A DNA stretch of 64,000 bases from Microbispora corallina. Lineage in GTDB: Bacteria; Actinomycetota; Actinomycetes; Streptosporangiales; Streptosporangiaceae. Location of the stretch: positions 124,001 to 188,000 of the forward strand of contig NZ_BOOC01000006.1 of NCBI RefSeq assembly GCF_016863035.1. Reading direction: 5' to 3'. The translations under genes and the position numbers were made by a program. The notes under the pieces were generated by a model. That model did no database searches and was not told where the DNA came from. It saw nothing but the letters and a program-made list of their open reading frames with translations. Positions 7,245 through 15,142 of the stretch are shown in pieces (position 1 is the first letter of the stretch; the number at the start of each line of letters is the position of its first letter).

Positions 7245-7844
7245 ATGCACGAGACGTGGAACGCGTGGGGACATGTCGTCGTCGCGGCCGTCCTGGCCCT
7301 TCCCGTGGCGGTCCTCGCCGCGTTCCTCCTCGCGCGCCGCCGCCGCCGCGCGGGACATCCCGCTCCCCGGCGGACGGCGTTCGCGGACGTCGCCGTCGTG
7401 GCCGGTACCGCCCCCTGGATCTGGATGATCCTCACGCCGGGGACGGCGCGGGGCGTGGACCTCGTCCCCCTGGTCGACCTGGCGGACCAGATCGTGTCGA
7501 TGCCCCCGGTGGCGGCGTTCGTGCAGATCGGGGGCAATCTCCTGGACTTCGCGGCGCTCGGCGCGGCGCTTCCGGTCCGCTCGCCGCGCTTCGCCTCGCT
7601 CACCGCCGTGGCCGCCGTCGCGGCCACGGCCTCGCTCACCGTCGAGATCCTCCAGTACGCCCTCCGGATCGGGCGGGTGAGCTCGGTGGACGACGTGATC
7701 CTCAACACGGCGGGCGCGGTGCTCGCGGCGCTCGCCACCCGGAGGTGGTGGGCCCGGCCTCCCGGCCCTCGCCGTGGCCGCGCCGAGGCCCGGGAGGTCA
7801 GGCGGCGGCGATCTCGCCGAGCAGCCGGTCCCAGTCGGCCGTGA
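7245..7844 (+). CDS. VanZ-like membrane protein
   Basis: This 199-residue protein has about four membrane segments: residues 9-30, 46-65, a segment near 95-115, and 118-170 with the VanZ signature region TVEILQYALRIGRVSSVDDV followed by ILNTAGAVLAALA. VanZ-like proteins are small membrane proteins; the founding member gives low-level teicoplanin resistance by an unclear mechanism. The C-terminus is arginine-rich and overlaps the end of the convergent glycosyltransferase gene by 47 bases. Its place at the edge of a glycan locus suggests a cell-envelope role, but this is not proven. Confidence 0.72.
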   Translation: MHETWNAWGHVVVAAVLALPVAVLAAFLLARRRRRAGHPAPRRTAFADVAVVAGTAPWIWMILTPGTARGVDLVPLVDLADQIVSMPPVAAFVQIGGNLLDFAALGAALPVRSPRFASLTAVAAVAATASLTVEILQYALRIGRVSSVDDVILNTAGAVLAALATRRWWARPPGPRRGRAEAREVRRRRSRRAAGPSRP

Positions 7845-8751
7845 ACCGGCGGATGTCGTAGCGGGCGAGCGCCGCGGCCCGGGCGGCCTTGCCCGCCTGG
7901 GCGGCGAGCTCGGGGTCGGAGGCGTACGCGTCGAGCGCCCGGACGAGCGATGTGATCTTGGTGGACACGACGCCGGCCTCCGGCGGCACGGCCTCCACGG
8001 CCTCGGTGGTCGCCAGCGCCACGACCGGCATGCCGATCATCATGGCCTCGATGAGCGACAGGCCCAGCGAGGTCCAGCGGTAGGGGTGCAGGTAGACGCG
8101 CCGGCGCGCGAGCCCGGCGTGCATCTCGGCCTGCGGCACGTCCTCGTACGCCTGGACCCGGTCCGTCAGGCCCAGAGTCGTGGGCAGCCCGGTGACCCCC
8201 ATGCCGTACACGTCGAGCGGCGCGGCGGCGGCGAACGTGGGCAGCAGGTCGGTGCCGGCGACGCGCCACCTGCGGATCGGCTCGTTCACGACCACGCCCG
8301 CGTGCGGAAGCTCGCCCGTGTAGAGGTGGCCCGGGTCGACCACGCCGTGCTCGATCACATGGGTGGGAGCGTGCCCGGAGTCCCAGAACAGGTCGTTGAA
8401 GTGGGTGACGTGGACGAGCGGGATGTCCCCGCGGCCGGCCAGGGCGTGCCGGGTCTTCGGGACGTCGCCCGCCGGGGTGTTGTGCTCGACGTACACGCCG
8501 GGCACGGGCCGGCCGAGCCACTCCCGGGCCAGGTCGACCTCGTGCGGCCGCTGGTAGACGACCACGTCGACCTCCTCGTCCGCGAGCCGGTCGAACGGCA
8601 CCTCGCGCACGTTCTCCGGCCATGGGTAGGTGCGGGCCCGCCCGCGTCCGTCGGGCCCGCGGTCGGGCGTCAGCGGAACCAGGTAGTCGTGGCCCCCCTG
8701 CACGAAGGAGGTGGTCCACGAGCCGTGCACGTGCCAGACCAGAATTCGCAT
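7798..8751 (-). CDS. Glycosyltransferase family 4-like protein
   Basis: This 317-residue protein of GT-B fold opens with MRILVWHVHGSW. It has the acceptor-side segment YVEHNTPAGDVPKTRH and the donor-binding C-terminal segment YLHPYRWTSLGLSLIEAMMIGMPVVAL, where the acidic E of SLIEAM corresponds to the conserved EX7E-type glutamate of GT4 enzymes. It is shorter than typical GT4 proteins of about 380 residues because the N-terminal domain is compact. It lies on the minus strand with the HAD phosphatase gene, divergent from the main heptose operon, and very likely serves the same glycan. Donor and acceptor are unknown. Confidence 0.82.
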   Translation of the reverse strand: MRILVWHVHGSWTTSFVQGGHDYLVPLTPDRGPDGRGRARTYPWPENVREVPFDRLADEEVDVVVYQRPHEVDLAREWLGRPVPGVYVEHNTPAGDVPKTRHALAGRGDIPLVHVTHFNDLFWDSGHAPTHVIEHGVVDPGHLYTGELPHAGVVVNEPIRRWRVAGTDLLPTFAAAAPLDVYGMGVTGLPTTLGLTDRVQAYEDVPQAEMHAGLARRRVYLHPYRWTSLGLSLIEAMMIGMPVVALATTEAVEAVPPEAGVVSTKITSLVRALDAYASDPELAAQAGKAARAAALARYDIRRFTADWDRLLGEIAAA

Positions 8752-8799
8752 CAGATCATCGCTCCCCGTCCGTCGATCGGTCGGCCTTCCCGCGGTCCC

Positions 8800-9420
8800 T
8801 CACGCCGCCCCGTCGGCCCCACCCCCCTGCCCCGCCAACCCGCCTTCATCCCCCTCGCGAGGCGTGCCCACGCCGGCGCCGTCCAGCACCATGTCCACGG
8901 CCGCGCCCAGGTCGGGCGCCACCTCGGGGGCGGCGGCCACCTCCTCGGGCAGCGTCACGGGCGTCGGTACGAGGATTCCCCGCGCGCCGGCCGCCCGTGC
9001 GGCCGCGACGTCGCGCCCGATGTCGCCGATCACCACGCAGTCGCCCGGCGCCACGCCCAGCGTCCGCGCGGCGCGCAGCACGAGCCCGGGGGCGGGCTTG
9101 CGGCAGTCGCAGCCGTCGTCGTCGTCGTGCGGGCACACGGCCCACACGTCGAACGGACCGAGAAGCTCCTCCACGCGGGCGTTCACCTCGCGCAGGGCCT
9201 CCGGGCTGATGATCCCCCTGGCCACCCCCGACTGGTTGCTCACGATCCCCATCGGGAGGCCGGCCCGGCGCAGGCGGTCGAGCGCCCGGCCTGCGCCCGG
9301 GACCGGTTCGACCAGGTTTGGATCGCTGTTGTATGGAACGTCCCGGATGAGCGTTCCGTCACGATCGAAGAGCACCGCGGCGGGGCGGCGCGAATGGCGT
9401 GGCAATACGTCCTCCTGCAT
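8800..9420 (-). CDS. gmhB: D-glycero-beta-D-manno-heptose 1,7-bisphosphate 7-phosphatase
   Basis: This 206-residue HAD-IIIA phosphatase has nucleophile Asp19 and acid/base Asp21 in LFDRDGTLIRD, the threonine/serine loop SNQSG (61-65), Lys108, and the acidic loop GDIGRD. Cys96, His98, Cys104 and Cys106 (CPHDDDDGCDCRKP) form the zinc loop characteristic of GmhB and the histidinol-phosphatase relatives. The reaction expected is removal of the 7-phosphate from heptose 1,7-bisphosphate, between the two HldE steps. GmhA and HldE are encoded nearby in the opposite orientation, which makes this assignment far more likely than histidinol phosphatase. The last 20 residues are a glycine-rich tail. Confidence 0.85.
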   Translation of the reverse strand: MQEDVLPRHSRRPAAVLFDRDGTLIRDVPYNSDPNLVEPVPGAGRALDRLRRAGLPMGIVSNQSGVARGIISPEALREVNARVEELLGPFDVWAVCPHDDDDGCDCRKPAPGLVLRAARTLGVAPGDCVVIGDIGRDVAAARAAGARGILVPTPVTLPEEVAAAPEVAPDLGAAVDMVLDGAGVGTPREGDEGGLAGQGGGADGAA

Positions 9421-9537
9421 GAACCGCCCCCCGGGCTACCCGGGCCTCAAGGTCGCAAACACGGCCATTGACTACTGACAGTGACGATTTCTGAGTTCAC
9501 CCCCCACTCACGTCGAGTTATCCGCAAAGCGGTGTTT

Positions 9538-9549
9538 AGAAGCGCTTCT
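9538..9549. promoter_or_regulatory. LacI-type palindrome in the heptose-locus promoter
   Basis: AGAAGCGCTTCT is a perfect 12-bp palindrome with a central CG, the form bound by LacI/GalR-family carbohydrate regulators. It is 41 bases upstream of the carbamoyltransferase start, in the divergent promoter region of the heptose locus. No LacI gene is present in the window. Confidence 0.4.
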
Positions 9550-9589
9550 CTCGGTAACCAGACACCCACCGCGCAACGGAGGTAAACCG

Positions 9590-11230
9590 ATGCGATTCCT
9601 GGGGATAAACGCGATATTCCATGATCCAGCCGCCGCGCTGGTCGTGGACGGAGAGGTGGTCGCGGCCGCCGAGGAGGAGCGGTTCAGCCGCCGCAAGCAC
9701 GGCAAACGGCCGGTGCCGTTCTCCGCCTGGGAGCTGCCCGAGATGGCGGCCGCCTGGTGCCTGGAGCAGGCCGGGCTCCGCCCGGAGGACCTGGACGGGG
9801 TCGCCTACTCGTTCGACCCCCGGCTCGTCCGCCCCGGGCAGGCCGGGCTCGACGACCGCTGGGAGGACCTGCGCACCACCTACGCCCATCGCGCCCCCAA
9901 CTTCCTCGCCACCGCGCTTCCCGGGCTCGACCCCGCCCAGGTGAGCTTCGTCCCCCACCACGTCGCCCACGCGGCGTCCGCCGGTCTCGCCGCGCCGTTC
10001 CGGGAGTCGGCCGTCCTCGTCTGCGACGGGCGGGGCGAGGCGGTCTCCCACCTCGCCGGGCACTACCAGGACGGCGAGCTGACCGTCCTGGCCACTCAGG
10101 AGCTTCCCCACTCGCTGGGACTCATGTACGAGGACCTCACCCAGCACCTCGGCTTCCTCAGGTCGAGCGACGAGTACAAGGTCATGGCCATGGCCTCCTA
10201 CGGGCGCCCCCGCTTCCTCAGGGAGCTGCGCGAGCTCGTCCACCCGACGGGCGACGGGGGGTTCCGCGTCGAGCCGATCGACTGGAGCGTGTACGCCAAG
10301 GCCCTGTCGAAGGGCGAGGCGTGGACGGCCGACCACGCCGACCTGGCCGCCAGCGTCCAGATCCGCCTGGAGGAGGTCCTGCTGGACCTCGTCCGCTGGC
10401 TGCACGACCGGACCGGCGCCCGCCACCTGACCATGGCCGGGGGCGTCGCGCTCAACTGCGTGGCCAACACCCGCCTGTTCCACGAGGGTCCGTTCGAGGA
10501 CGTGTGGGTGCAGCCGGCGGCGGGAGACTCCGGCACCGCCCTCGGCGGCGCGCTGCACCTGGCCCGAGCGCACGGCGACCCGGTCGTCCCGATGCCCGGC
10601 GCCGACCTCGGCCGCGGGTGGAGCGACGACGAGCTGGCCGCCTGGCTGGACGTGGCCAAGGTGCCGTACGAGCGGCCGGCGGACCTGGCCGCGGCCGTGG
10701 CCGCCGAGCTCGCCGCCGACAGGATCGTGGCCTGGTTCCAGGGACGGGCCGAGTACGGCCCGCGGGCGCTCGGCCGCCGGTCGCTGCTCGCGCACCCCGG
10801 CAGGCCGGGCAACACCGAGCGGCTGAACGACGTCAAGGGCCGCGAGCAGTTCCGTCCCATCGCCCCGATGGTGCGGGCGGAGCGCGCCCCCGAGATCTTC
10901 GGCAGGGGCCCGGTGCCGAGCCCGTACATGCTGTTCGTCCACGACGTGCGGCCCGAGTGGCGCGGGCGCATCCCCGCGGTCGTGCACGTAGACGGGACCG
11001 CGCGCATCCAGACGGTCGAGCGCGACCGGGACCCGCTGCTCGCGCGGCTGCTGGAGGAGTTCGAGGCGCGGACCGGGCTGCCCGTGGTGGTCAACACCAG
11101 CCTCAACACCGCGGGCCGTCCCATGGTCGACGACCCGCGCGACGCGCTGGAGTGCTTCGGCTCCGCGCCCGTCGATGTGCTCGTGCTCGGCCCGTACCTG
11201 GTGCGCAGAGGGGCGGTGTTCGCCGGATGA
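9590..11230 (+). CDS. Carbamoyltransferase, NodU/CmcH/TobZ family
   Basis: This 546-residue enzyme has the two domains of O-carbamoyltransferases. The N-terminal Kae1-like domain opens with MRFLGINAIFHDPAAALVV and carries the metal-binding HHVAH (about 124-128) and GGVALNC loops. The C-terminal YrdC-like domain carries FQGRAEYGPRALGRRSLL and NTSLNTAGRPMVDDP. The family makes carbamoyl-adenylate from carbamoyl phosphate and ATP and passes the carbamoyl group to a sugar hydroxyl. CGGAGG lies 7 bases before the ATG. It is first in a run of nine genes joined mostly by 4-base overlaps, so it probably carbamoylates a sugar of the heptose glycan. The acceptor is unknown. Confidence 0.92.
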   Translation: MRFLGINAIFHDPAAALVVDGEVVAAAEEERFSRRKHGKRPVPFSAWELPEMAAAWCLEQAGLRPEDLDGVAYSFDPRLVRPGQAGLDDRWEDLRTTYAHRAPNFLATALPGLDPAQVSFVPHHVAHAASAGLAAPFRESAVLVCDGRGEAVSHLAGHYQDGELTVLATQELPHSLGLMYEDLTQHLGFLRSSDEYKVMAMASYGRPRFLRELRELVHPTGDGGFRVEPIDWSVYAKALSKGEAWTADHADLAASVQIRLEEVLLDLVRWLHDRTGARHLTMAGGVALNCVANTRLFHEGPFEDVWVQPAAGDSGTALGGALHLARAHGDPVVPMPGADLGRGWSDDELAAWLDVAKVPYERPADLAAAVAAELAADRIVAWFQGRAEYGPRALGRRSLLAHPGRPGNTERLNDVKGREQFRPIAPMVRAERAPEIFGRGPVPSPYMLFVHDVRPEWRGRIPAVVHVDGTARIQTVERDRDPLLARLLEEFEARTGLPVVVNTSLNTAGRPMVDDPRDALECFGSAPVDVLVLGPYLVRRGAVFAG

Positions 11231-12360
11231 CCAGACCGACGCCAGGCGGCGACCGCCGCCGCACGACCGCCGCCGCGCCCGGCGCCGCGGCGGAGACCAC
11301 ACCCCGCGCCACGCAGGCGAAGGCCCGCGGGAAGGCGTCCGGGACGGCCGCTGCCCGGGGCCGTACGGCGCGGAAGGACAGCGGGCCCGCCGTGACCGTC
11401 GTGATCCCGACGATCGGGCGGCCCAGCCTGGCCGCGACGCTCGCCGCGATCGGGCCCGGCCCGGAGATCATCGTGGTGGACGACCGGACCGGCGACCCGG
11501 AGCCCCTGGCCGTGCCCGCGCGCGTCCGGGTCCTGCGATCCGGCGGACGCGGGCCGGCGGCGGCGCGCAACGTCGGCTGGCGCGCCGCGACGACGCCCTG
11601 GGTGGCGTTCGTGGACGACGACGTCGTCCCCGGGCCCGGGTGGGTGGAGGCGCTGGCCCGCGACCTGGCGGACCTGCCGGCGACGGTGGGCGGCAGCCAG
11701 GCGCGGCTGGAGGTGCCGCTGCCCGGCGACCGCCGCCCGACCGACGCCGAGCGCAACACCGCCGGTCTTGCCGGCGCCCGGTGGATCACCGCCGACATGG
11801 CCTACCGCAGGTCGGCCCTGGAGGCGGCGGGCGGCTTCGACGAGCGGTTCCCGGCCGCCTACCGGGAGGACTGCGACCTCGCGTTACGCGTCGAGGCGGC
11901 GGGCTTCTCCCTGGTCGGGGGCGAGCGGCTGACGCGGCACCCCGTCCGCCCCGACGGGTTCTGGTCGAGTGTGCGGCTCCAGCGGGGCAACGCCGACGAC
12001 GCGCTGATGCGCCGGGTGCACGGACCGGGCTGGCGGGACGCCATCGGCGGCGCTCCCGGGCGGCTTCGGCGGCACGCCCTGACGACGGGCGCCGCGGTCC
12101 TGGCCCTCGGCCTGTCCGCGGCGGCGGCCCTGACGGCCCGGCCCGGCCCCGGCCGGCGGGCGCTGGGCGCGGCGGCCGGAGCGGCCGGCCTCGCCTGGCT
12201 CGGGCTGACCGCCGAGTTCGCCTGGGCGCGGATCGCGCCCGGGCCGCGGACCGCGGAGGAGATCCTGCGCATGACGGTGACGAGCGTGGTCATCCCGCCG
12301 GTCGCGTGCGCGCACCGGCTCAGGGGCGAGGCGTCGGCGCGGGCAGGAGGGCGCTCGTGA
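11227..12360 (+). CDS. Glycosyltransferase family 2 with C-terminal membrane segments
   Basis: This 377-residue protein starts in an ATGA overlap with the carbamoyltransferase. Residues 1-55 are Ala/Arg/Thr-rich and probably disordered. The GT-A domain follows: VTVVIPTIGRP, EIIVVDDRT, the DxD metal site in FVDDDVVPG, and the acceptor loop YREDCDLALRVEAAG (the ED motif). Two hydrophobic segments near 290-310 and 320-340 anchor the C-terminus, putting the active site at the cytoplasmic membrane face. Such enzymes transfer sugars to lipid-linked or membrane-bound acceptors. The donor is not predictable. Confidence 0.87.
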   Translation: MTRPTPGGDRRRTTAAAPGAAAETTPRATQAKARGKASGTAAARGRTARKDSGPAVTVVIPTIGRPSLAATLAAIGPGPEIIVVDDRTGDPEPLAVPARVRVLRSGGRGPAAARNVGWRAATTPWVAFVDDDVVPGPGWVEALARDLADLPATVGGSQARLEVPLPGDRRPTDAERNTAGLAGARWITADMAYRRSALEAAGGFDERFPAAYREDCDLALRVEAAGFSLVGGERLTRHPVRPDGFWSSVRLQRGNADDALMRRVHGPGWRDAIGGAPGRLRRHALTTGAAVLALGLSAAAALTARPGPGRRALGAAAGAAGLAWLGLTAEFAWARIAPGPRTAEEILRMTVTSVVIPPVACAHRLRGEASARAGGRS

Positions 12361-13388
12361 TCGGGACCGCCCTGGTGGTGCGGCCCGACAACGCGGGCGA
12401 CGTCCTGCTGGCCGGCCCGGCCATCCGGGCCGTGGCCGCGGGCGCGCGCGAGGTCGTGCTGCTCGCCGGGCCGCACGGCCGGGCCGCGGGCGAGCTGCTC
12501 CCGGGTGTGGACCGCGTGATCGAGTGGCAGACCCCCTGGATCGATCCCGGCCACGTGCCCGCGACCGAGGCCCACATCCTGGGGCTGATCGACGCCGTGC
12601 GCGAGATCGCGCCCGACGCGGCGCTGATCCTCACCTCGTTCCACCAGTCGGCCCTGCCGACGGCGCTGCTGCTCCGGATGGCCGGCACGCCGGTGATCGC
12701 CGCCATCAGCGCCGACTACCCCGGCTCCCTGCTGGACGTGCGCCACGTCGTCGACGAGGACGTGGACGTGCCGGAGGCCGAGCGCATGCTCGACCTCGCC
12801 GGGGCCGCCGGGTTCGCGCTCCCGCCCGGCGACGACGGCCGCCTCGCCGTGCGGACGCCCCTGCCGGAGGTCGACCACTTCACCGGGCCGCCCGGGTACG
12901 TCGTGGTCCACCCCGGCACCACGGCCCCGGCGCGTGCCTGGCCTCCGCAACGCTGGGTCGAGGCCGTCGAGGGGCTCCTCGAGGCGGGGGAGCGGGTCGT
13001 GGTCACCGGCAGCCCGGGGGAGCGCGAGCTCACCGCCCTCGTGGCCGGGCCCAAGGCGCTCGACCTGGGCGGCGCCACGACCTTCGCCGAGCTCGCCGCC
13101 GTCCTCGCCGGGGCGAGCGCCGTCGTGGCGGCCAACACCGGCCCCGCCCACCTGGCCGCCGCCGTCGGCACGCCCGTCGTCAGCCTCTTCGCGCCCGTCG
13201 TGCCCGCCGCCCGCTGGGCCCCGTACGGCGTGCCGTCCGTGCTGCTGGGAGACCAGCAGGCTTCCTGCCGGGGGACCCGTGCGAGGGTCTGCCCCGTCCC
13301 CGGCCATCCGTGCCTCTCCTCCGTCCGTGGAGATCAGGTCGTCGAGGCGGTCCGCCGCCTCGCCGTCGTGAAAGAGAGGGTGCCATGA
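12357..13388 (+). CDS. Glycosyltransferase family 9, heptosyltransferase-like
   Basis: The 343-residue product starts at the GTG of 12357, overlapping the previous stop by 4 bases; the open frame extends upstream but homology does not. The N-terminal motif VVRPDNAGDVLLAGPAIRAV and the C-terminal VVHPGTTAPARAWPPQRW and AANTGPAHLAAAVGTPVVSLF are the hallmarks of GT9 (ADP-heptose:acceptor heptosyltransferase) GT-B enzymes, the last being the nucleotide-binding loop. In Gram-negatives the family builds the LPS inner core; a Gram-positive carrying it beside heptose biosynthesis genes must use another acceptor. A second GT9 gene lies at 17217. Confidence 0.9.
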   Translation: MIGTALVVRPDNAGDVLLAGPAIRAVAAGAREVVLLAGPHGRAAGELLPGVDRVIEWQTPWIDPGHVPATEAHILGLIDAVREIAPDAALILTSFHQSALPTALLLRMAGTPVIAAISADYPGSLLDVRHVVDEDVDVPEAERMLDLAGAAGFALPPGDDGRLAVRTPLPEVDHFTGPPGYVVVHPGTTAPARAWPPQRWVEAVEGLLEAGERVVVTGSPGERELTALVAGPKALDLGGATTFAELAAVLAGASAVVAANTGPAHLAAAVGTPVVSLFAPVVPAARWAPYGVPSVLLGDQQASCRGTRARVCPVPGHPCLSSVRGDQVVEAVRRLAVVKERVP

Positions 13389-14587
13389 GGATCGCCCTGA
13401 TATCGGAACACGCCAGCCCGCTGGCGACCCTCGGCGGTGTCGACGCGGGCGGGCAGAACGTGCACGTGGCGGCACTGGCCGTCGCCCTGGCCCGGCGGGG
13501 CAACGAGGTCACCGTGCACACCCGGCGGACCTCGCCCGGCCAGCCCGACCGGGTGGAGATGGCGCCCGGGGTCACGGTCGAGCACGTGCCCGCCGGGCCG
13601 GCCGAGCAGGTGCCCAAGGACGAACTCCTGCCGTACATGCAGGAGTTCGCCGAGCACCTCGCCCGCCGCTGGGCGGCCGGGCCGCCCGACGTGGCGCACG
13701 CGCACTTCTGGATGAGCGGGCTCGCGACCGTGACGGCCGCCGAGGACCTCGGCGTGCCCGTCGTGCAGACGTTCCACGCGCTCGGCACGGTGAAGCGGCG
13801 CTGGCAGGGCGCGGCGGACACCAGCCCGCCCCGGCGCGTCGCGGTCGAGCGCGACGTGGGACGCCGCGCGCTCGCGGTGATCGCCACCTGCAGCGACGAG
13901 GTCAGGGAGCTGACGGTCATGGGCGTGCCGGCCGACCGGATCACCGTCGTGCCCTGCGGCGTCGACCTGGACACCTTCCGCCCGGACGGCCCGGCCGCCC
14001 CCGGCAACGGCCGGCCGCGCGTGCTCAGCATCGGCCGCATGGTGCCGCGCAAGGGCGTGGACACGGTGATCCGGGCGATGCGCCTGGTGCCGGGGGCCGA
14101 ACTCGTCGTCGCGGGCGGGGACCCCGCCGACCCGTCCGACGAGGAGACCGCCCGGCTGCGCGAACTGGCCGCCGCCTACGGCCTGGCCGACCGGGTCCAC
14201 CTGATCGGCGGCGTGGGCCGCCGGGACGTGCCCGCTCTGATGCGCTCGGCCGACGTCCTGGCGACCGTGCCCTGGTACGAGCCGTTCGGCATGGTGCCGC
14301 TGGAGGCGCTGGCGTGCGGCGTGCCCGTCGTGGCCTCCGCGGTCGGCGGCCATCTCGACACGGTGGCCGGCTGCGGTGTCCTCGTCCCGCCCCGCAGGCC
14401 CCGCGCCCTGGCCCGGGCGCTGTGCGACCTGCTGGCCAGGCCCGCGCTGCGGGCCGCGCTCTCGGCGGCCGGGGTGCGCCGGGCCCGCGCCCGGTACGGC
14501 TGGCCGCGGGTGGCCGAGCAGACCGAGTCCGTATATCGCAACCTGATCGGCGGGCGCCTCGGCAGCCTCGCCGCGGCGGGAGGCTGA
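13385..14587 (+). CDS. Glycosyltransferase family 4
   Basis: This 400-residue GT-B enzyme has an N-terminal ISEHASPLATLGGVDAGGQN loop and a Rossmann C-domain with LSIGRMVPRKGVDTVI, and the donor-binding VPWYEPFGMVPLEALACGVPVVAS containing the EX7E motif. The GGVDAGGQNVHV opening is shared with MshA and sucrose-phosphate-synthase-like GT4 enzymes that use nucleotide sugars and retain the anomeric configuration. It overlaps the preceding GT9 gene by 4 bases and precedes gmhA by 3 bases, so it is part of the heptose-glycan operon rather than mycothiol synthesis. Confidence 0.9.
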   Translation: MRIALISEHASPLATLGGVDAGGQNVHVAALAVALARRGNEVTVHTRRTSPGQPDRVEMAPGVTVEHVPAGPAEQVPKDELLPYMQEFAEHLARRWAAGPPDVAHAHFWMSGLATVTAAEDLGVPVVQTFHALGTVKRRWQGAADTSPPRRVAVERDVGRRALAVIATCSDEVRELTVMGVPADRITVVPCGVDLDTFRPDGPAAPGNGRPRVLSIGRMVPRKGVDTVIRAMRLVPGAELVVAGGDPADPSDEETARLRELAAAYGLADRVHLIGGVGRRDVPALMRSADVLATVPWYEPFGMVPLEALACGVPVVASAVGGHLDTVAGCGVLVPPRRPRALARALCDLLARPALRAALSAAGVRRARARYGWPRVAEQTESVYRNLIGGRLGSLAAAGG

Positions 14588-14590
14588 GCG

Positions 14591-15142
14591 ATGCATCCTC
14601 ACTTGGCCCGGCTGAGCACCGCGCTGTCGGCGGTCGACCCGGAGACCCCCAAGATCTACGCCTGGGGATTCAAGCTCGCGGGCGTCCTCAGCGGCGGCGG
14701 GCGGCTGCTCGCCTGCGGCAACGGCGGCTCGGCCGCCGAGGCCCAGCACCTGACGGCGGAGCTGGTGGGGCGCTACCGCGCCGACCGCCGGCCGTACGCG
14801 GCGATCCCGCTGCACGCCGACACCTCGACGCTGACGGCGATCGGCAACGACTTCGGCATGGGGGAGCTGTACGCCCGGCAGGTGCGGGCGCACGGGCGCC
14901 CCGGCGACGTGCTGATGTGCCTGTCCACCAGCGGGTCGAGCCCGAACGTCACCGAGGCCGCCGAGGCGGCGCGCGAGTGCGGGCTGACGACGTGGGCGCT
15001 CACCGGGCCCGCGCCGAACCCGCTGGCGGACCTGTGCGACGAGGCCATCGCCGTTCCCGCCGGGGACACCGCGACCGTCCAGGAGGTGCACCTCACAGTG
15101 ATCCACATGCTCTGCGACGTGATCGAGAAGGCGTGCGCGTGA
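14591..15142 (+). CDS. gmhA: Sedoheptulose-7-phosphate isomerase
   Basis: This 183-residue protein consists of one SIS domain: the phosphosugar loop LLACGNGGSAAEAQHL, the acidic helix TAELVGRY, the ribose/phosphate loop CLSTSGSSPNV, and a C-terminal helix with QEVHLTVIHMLCD carrying the conserved Glu and His of the metal/catalytic site. It should convert sedoheptulose 7-phosphate to D-glycero-D-manno-heptose 7-phosphate, the committing step of ADP-heptose synthesis. Length and motifs match GmhA well. It is followed by hldE with a GTGA overlap, so the first two steps are translationally coupled. Confidence 0.93.
   Translation: MHPHLARLSTALSAVDPETPKIYAWGFKLAGVLSGGGRLLACGNGGSAAEAQHLTAELVGRYRADRRPYAAIPLHADTSTLTAIGNDFGMGELYARQVRAHGRPGDVLMCLSTSGSSPNVTEAAEAARECGLTTWALTGPAPNPLADLCDEAIAVPAGDTATVQEVHLTVIHMLCDVIEKACA

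Noticed and set aside
9757-12360. 867-codon plus-strand frame joining carbamoyltransferase and GT2
   Set aside because: The first 490 residues are out-of-frame translation of the carbamoyltransferase gene; only the C-terminal GT2 part is real, from 11227.
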